Positions 4,673 to 5,813 of a stretch of DNA of 5,813 nt are shown piece after piece. Each line of letters begins with the position of its first letter. The first letter of the stretch is position 1. The translations under genes and the position numbers were made by a program. The stretch comes from Pseudarthrobacter sp. (GTDB lineage Bacteria > Actinomycetota > Actinomycetes > Actinomycetales > Micrococcaceae), in NCBI GenBank assembly GCA_013362385.1, contig JABFWC010000066.1, forward strand, positions 1 through 5,813, in the 5' to 3' direction. A model generated the notes under the pieces. The model did no database searches and was not told the DNA's origin. It worked only from the letters and a program-made list of their open reading frames with translations.

Positions 4673-5813
4673 GCTGGTGTTCCTTACGCAGGGAGCCTTC
4701 GTCGCGCGAGAGGCCCGTCCGCGGCCTTTGCGCGGGCATGGGAATCGCGAGGATGACGGTCAGGCCAATCACGGTCACCTGCGCCGCAGCAGCCCACCAT
4801 GCCAAGGGGTTGTCGTAGCGGATGGTGAGCTGGCCGGCCGACGCCGGCAGGGTGAACGCCTGGGACCAGCCGGATGTGGTGGAAGTCAGTTTCCTGCCGT
4901 CAACCCAGGCGCTCCAGCCGGGGTCGGCGCGCTCAGCCAGGACCACCAGCCGCCCCTCGGGCCCTGCGGGAACGGTGGCATCAACGTTGTCCTTCGCCGA
5001 CGGAAGCTGCGCCACGGTGTCGCCCTGCGCGTCAACGATCCGGACACGGTGCGCGACCTCGGAAGCTTGGACTACCGGCTGGTTCAGCGGGCTGATGCGC
5101 CACAGCCAGCCGACATCCGTCTTCCCCACAGAAACCAAGCCGGGAACCGCGTCCATTCTGCTGGCAGTTAGCTGGGCTGCGGTATCGGCTGAGCGGAGCA
5201 CTACAAATCCCGCGCCGAGCTGCTCCAGGTCGCGGCGGGGGTCCACGCCCTGGCCGGCCACCAGGGTTGCGACGGCCCGGCGGATGGAGGCGGTGACGTC
5301 GTCGTCCGTCCGAACTTCTTCAGCCCCGGGGCCGCCAAGGATACTGCGTGCCGATGCCACCGTGGAGAGGCTGTCCAGCGTGGTGCCGGCCCCGCGGACG
5401 AGGGACGCGGAGAAGGTGCCGTCGTCGCGTGTGCTGATCAGGAGCGTGCGGGTCTGTTCGGGACCGGTCCCACGGTCGACGGCGGTGGCTGGAAGGGTCC
5501 GCGCGGCACCGGCTTCCACAAGGCGGGGCGTGCCCAGCGCTCCCTCGGCGGTTGTGCCCTGCGCGGTCCGGCCGCTACCAGCGCCTTGGACGGACTCCGC
5601 CGCGACGGGAGCCGGGCGCAGCAGGTTCTGCGCGGACCATGCGGCCATGCCCGCGAGCGGTCCGGCAAGGAGCACAGCCATCCCGACTGCGGCAGCGGCC
5701 CGCACCGCGGTCCGCGGCTTCGAGCCCCGGCCCGCAGCGGCATCTGCCCGGCCCAGCAACCGTTCGGCCCCCGGCAGAGCAGAGGCAAGGAAGGCGAACG
5801 CGGCGGCGGACAC
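4665..5813 (-). CDS. C-terminal part of large membrane protein, probable glycosyltransferase (5' truncated by window)
   Basis: The reading frame is still open at the window end, so only the last 382 or so codons are seen; the GTG at the edge is not taken as the start. Visible parts, counted from the edge: a probable membrane end (1-13), a hydrophobic helix (about 38-60), a large hydrophilic and presumably extracytoplasmic domain (about 61-335), and a last membrane helix (about 337-359) with a basic tail. The outer domain ends with DPGWSAWVDG (297-306), then QAFTLPASAGQLTIRYDN. That resembles the C-terminal beta domain of multi-pass sugar transferases and YfhO-like membrane proteins, where a GW.A..DG turn recurs. 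Large GT2-type proteins commonly precede DUF5719 in Arthrobacter-like genomes, as I recall, but the catalytic domain lies outside this window, so the activity is inferred. No catalytic residues can be assigned. It overlaps DUF5719 by eight bases. Confidence 0.6.
   Translation of the reverse strand: MSAAAFAFLASALPGAERLLGRADAAAGRGSKPRTAVRAAAAVGMAVLLAGPLAGMAAWSAQNLLRPAPVAAESVQGAGSGRTAQGTTAEGALGTPRLVEAGAARTLPATAVDRGTGPEQTRTLLISTRDDGTFSASLVRGAGTTLDSLSTVASARSILGGPGAEEVRTDDDVTASIRRAVATLVAGQGVDPRRDLEQLGAGFVVLRSADTAAQLTASRMDAVPGLVSVGKTDVGWLWRISPLNQPVVQASEVAHRVRIVDAQGDTVAQLPSAKDNVDATVPAGPEGRLVVLAERADPGWSAWVDGRKLTSTTSGWSQAFTLPASAGQLTIRYDNPLAWWAAAAQVTVIGLTVILAIPMPAQRPRTGLSRDEGSLRKEHQHA
4681..4686 (-). 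promoter_or_regulatory. Ribosome binding site of DUF5719 inside the upstream gene
   Basis: TAAGGA on the minus strand, eight bases before the ATG at 4672 and inside the last codons of the glycosyltransferase-like gene. It decides the DUF5719 start in favour of 4672 and fits re-initiation after the overlapping stop codon. Confidence 0.7.

Noticed and set aside
3260..5171. Long open frames on the plus strand (about 500 and 600 codons) opposite DUF5719 and the membrane protein
   Set aside because: They are shadows of the minus-strand genes, open because of G/C-rich third positions. Their translations are low-complexity with no domain, and they cross the gene boundary at 4665-4672.

Overview
The window looks like chromosomal DNA from a high-GC actinobacterium. 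The best guess is a member of the Micrococcaceae close to Arthrobacter/Pseudarthrobacter. Reasons: strong G/C bias at third codon positions, which leaves long shadow frames open; actinobacterium-restricted families (DUF3499, DUF5719, the degenerate zincin-like family); and GTG start use. No mobile element, CRISPR array, tRNA or rRNA is visible. No interval without a gene exceeds about 120 bases.

Layout, left to right. A GC-rich hairpin with a U-run (20-57, minus) terminates ahcY (65-1531, minus; S-adenosylhomocysteinase). Upstream of ahcY on the same strand lie a Trm112-like small protein (1605-1829) and a DUF3499 protein (1908-2294, GTG start). These three probably form one minus-strand unit, DUF3499 - Trm112-like - ahcY, with gaps of 78 and 73 bases and a possible internal promoter. 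A 116-base divergent intergenic region (2295-2410) separates it from a plus-strand gene for a zincin-like protein (2411-2923) whose HExxH zinc site is not intact. This gene converges on a second minus-strand unit: the C-terminal part of a large membrane protein, probably a glycosyltransferase cut by the window edge (4665-5813), overlapping by 8 bases a DUF5719 exported protein (2966-4672).

The divergent pair of a DUF3499 gene and a zincin-like gene near sahH resembles, from memory, the M. tuberculosis region around Rv3248c (sahH), Rv3258c and Rv3259. The setting is therefore a conserved actinobacterial core neighbourhood rather than an accessory island. AhcY recycles the SAH made by methyltransferases, and Trm112-like proteins are known elsewhere as methyltransferase partners, so that pair makes metabolic sense. 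The glycosyltransferase-like protein and DUF5719 are translationally coupled and probably act together at the cell envelope; their substrate is unknown. I see no clearly new defence or mobile system. The most interesting material is in the uncharacterised conserved proteins: an internally repeated DUF5719 ectodomain, a zincin fold without its metal ligands, a Trm112-like protein without its zinc cysteines, and two apparently leaderless divergent starts.
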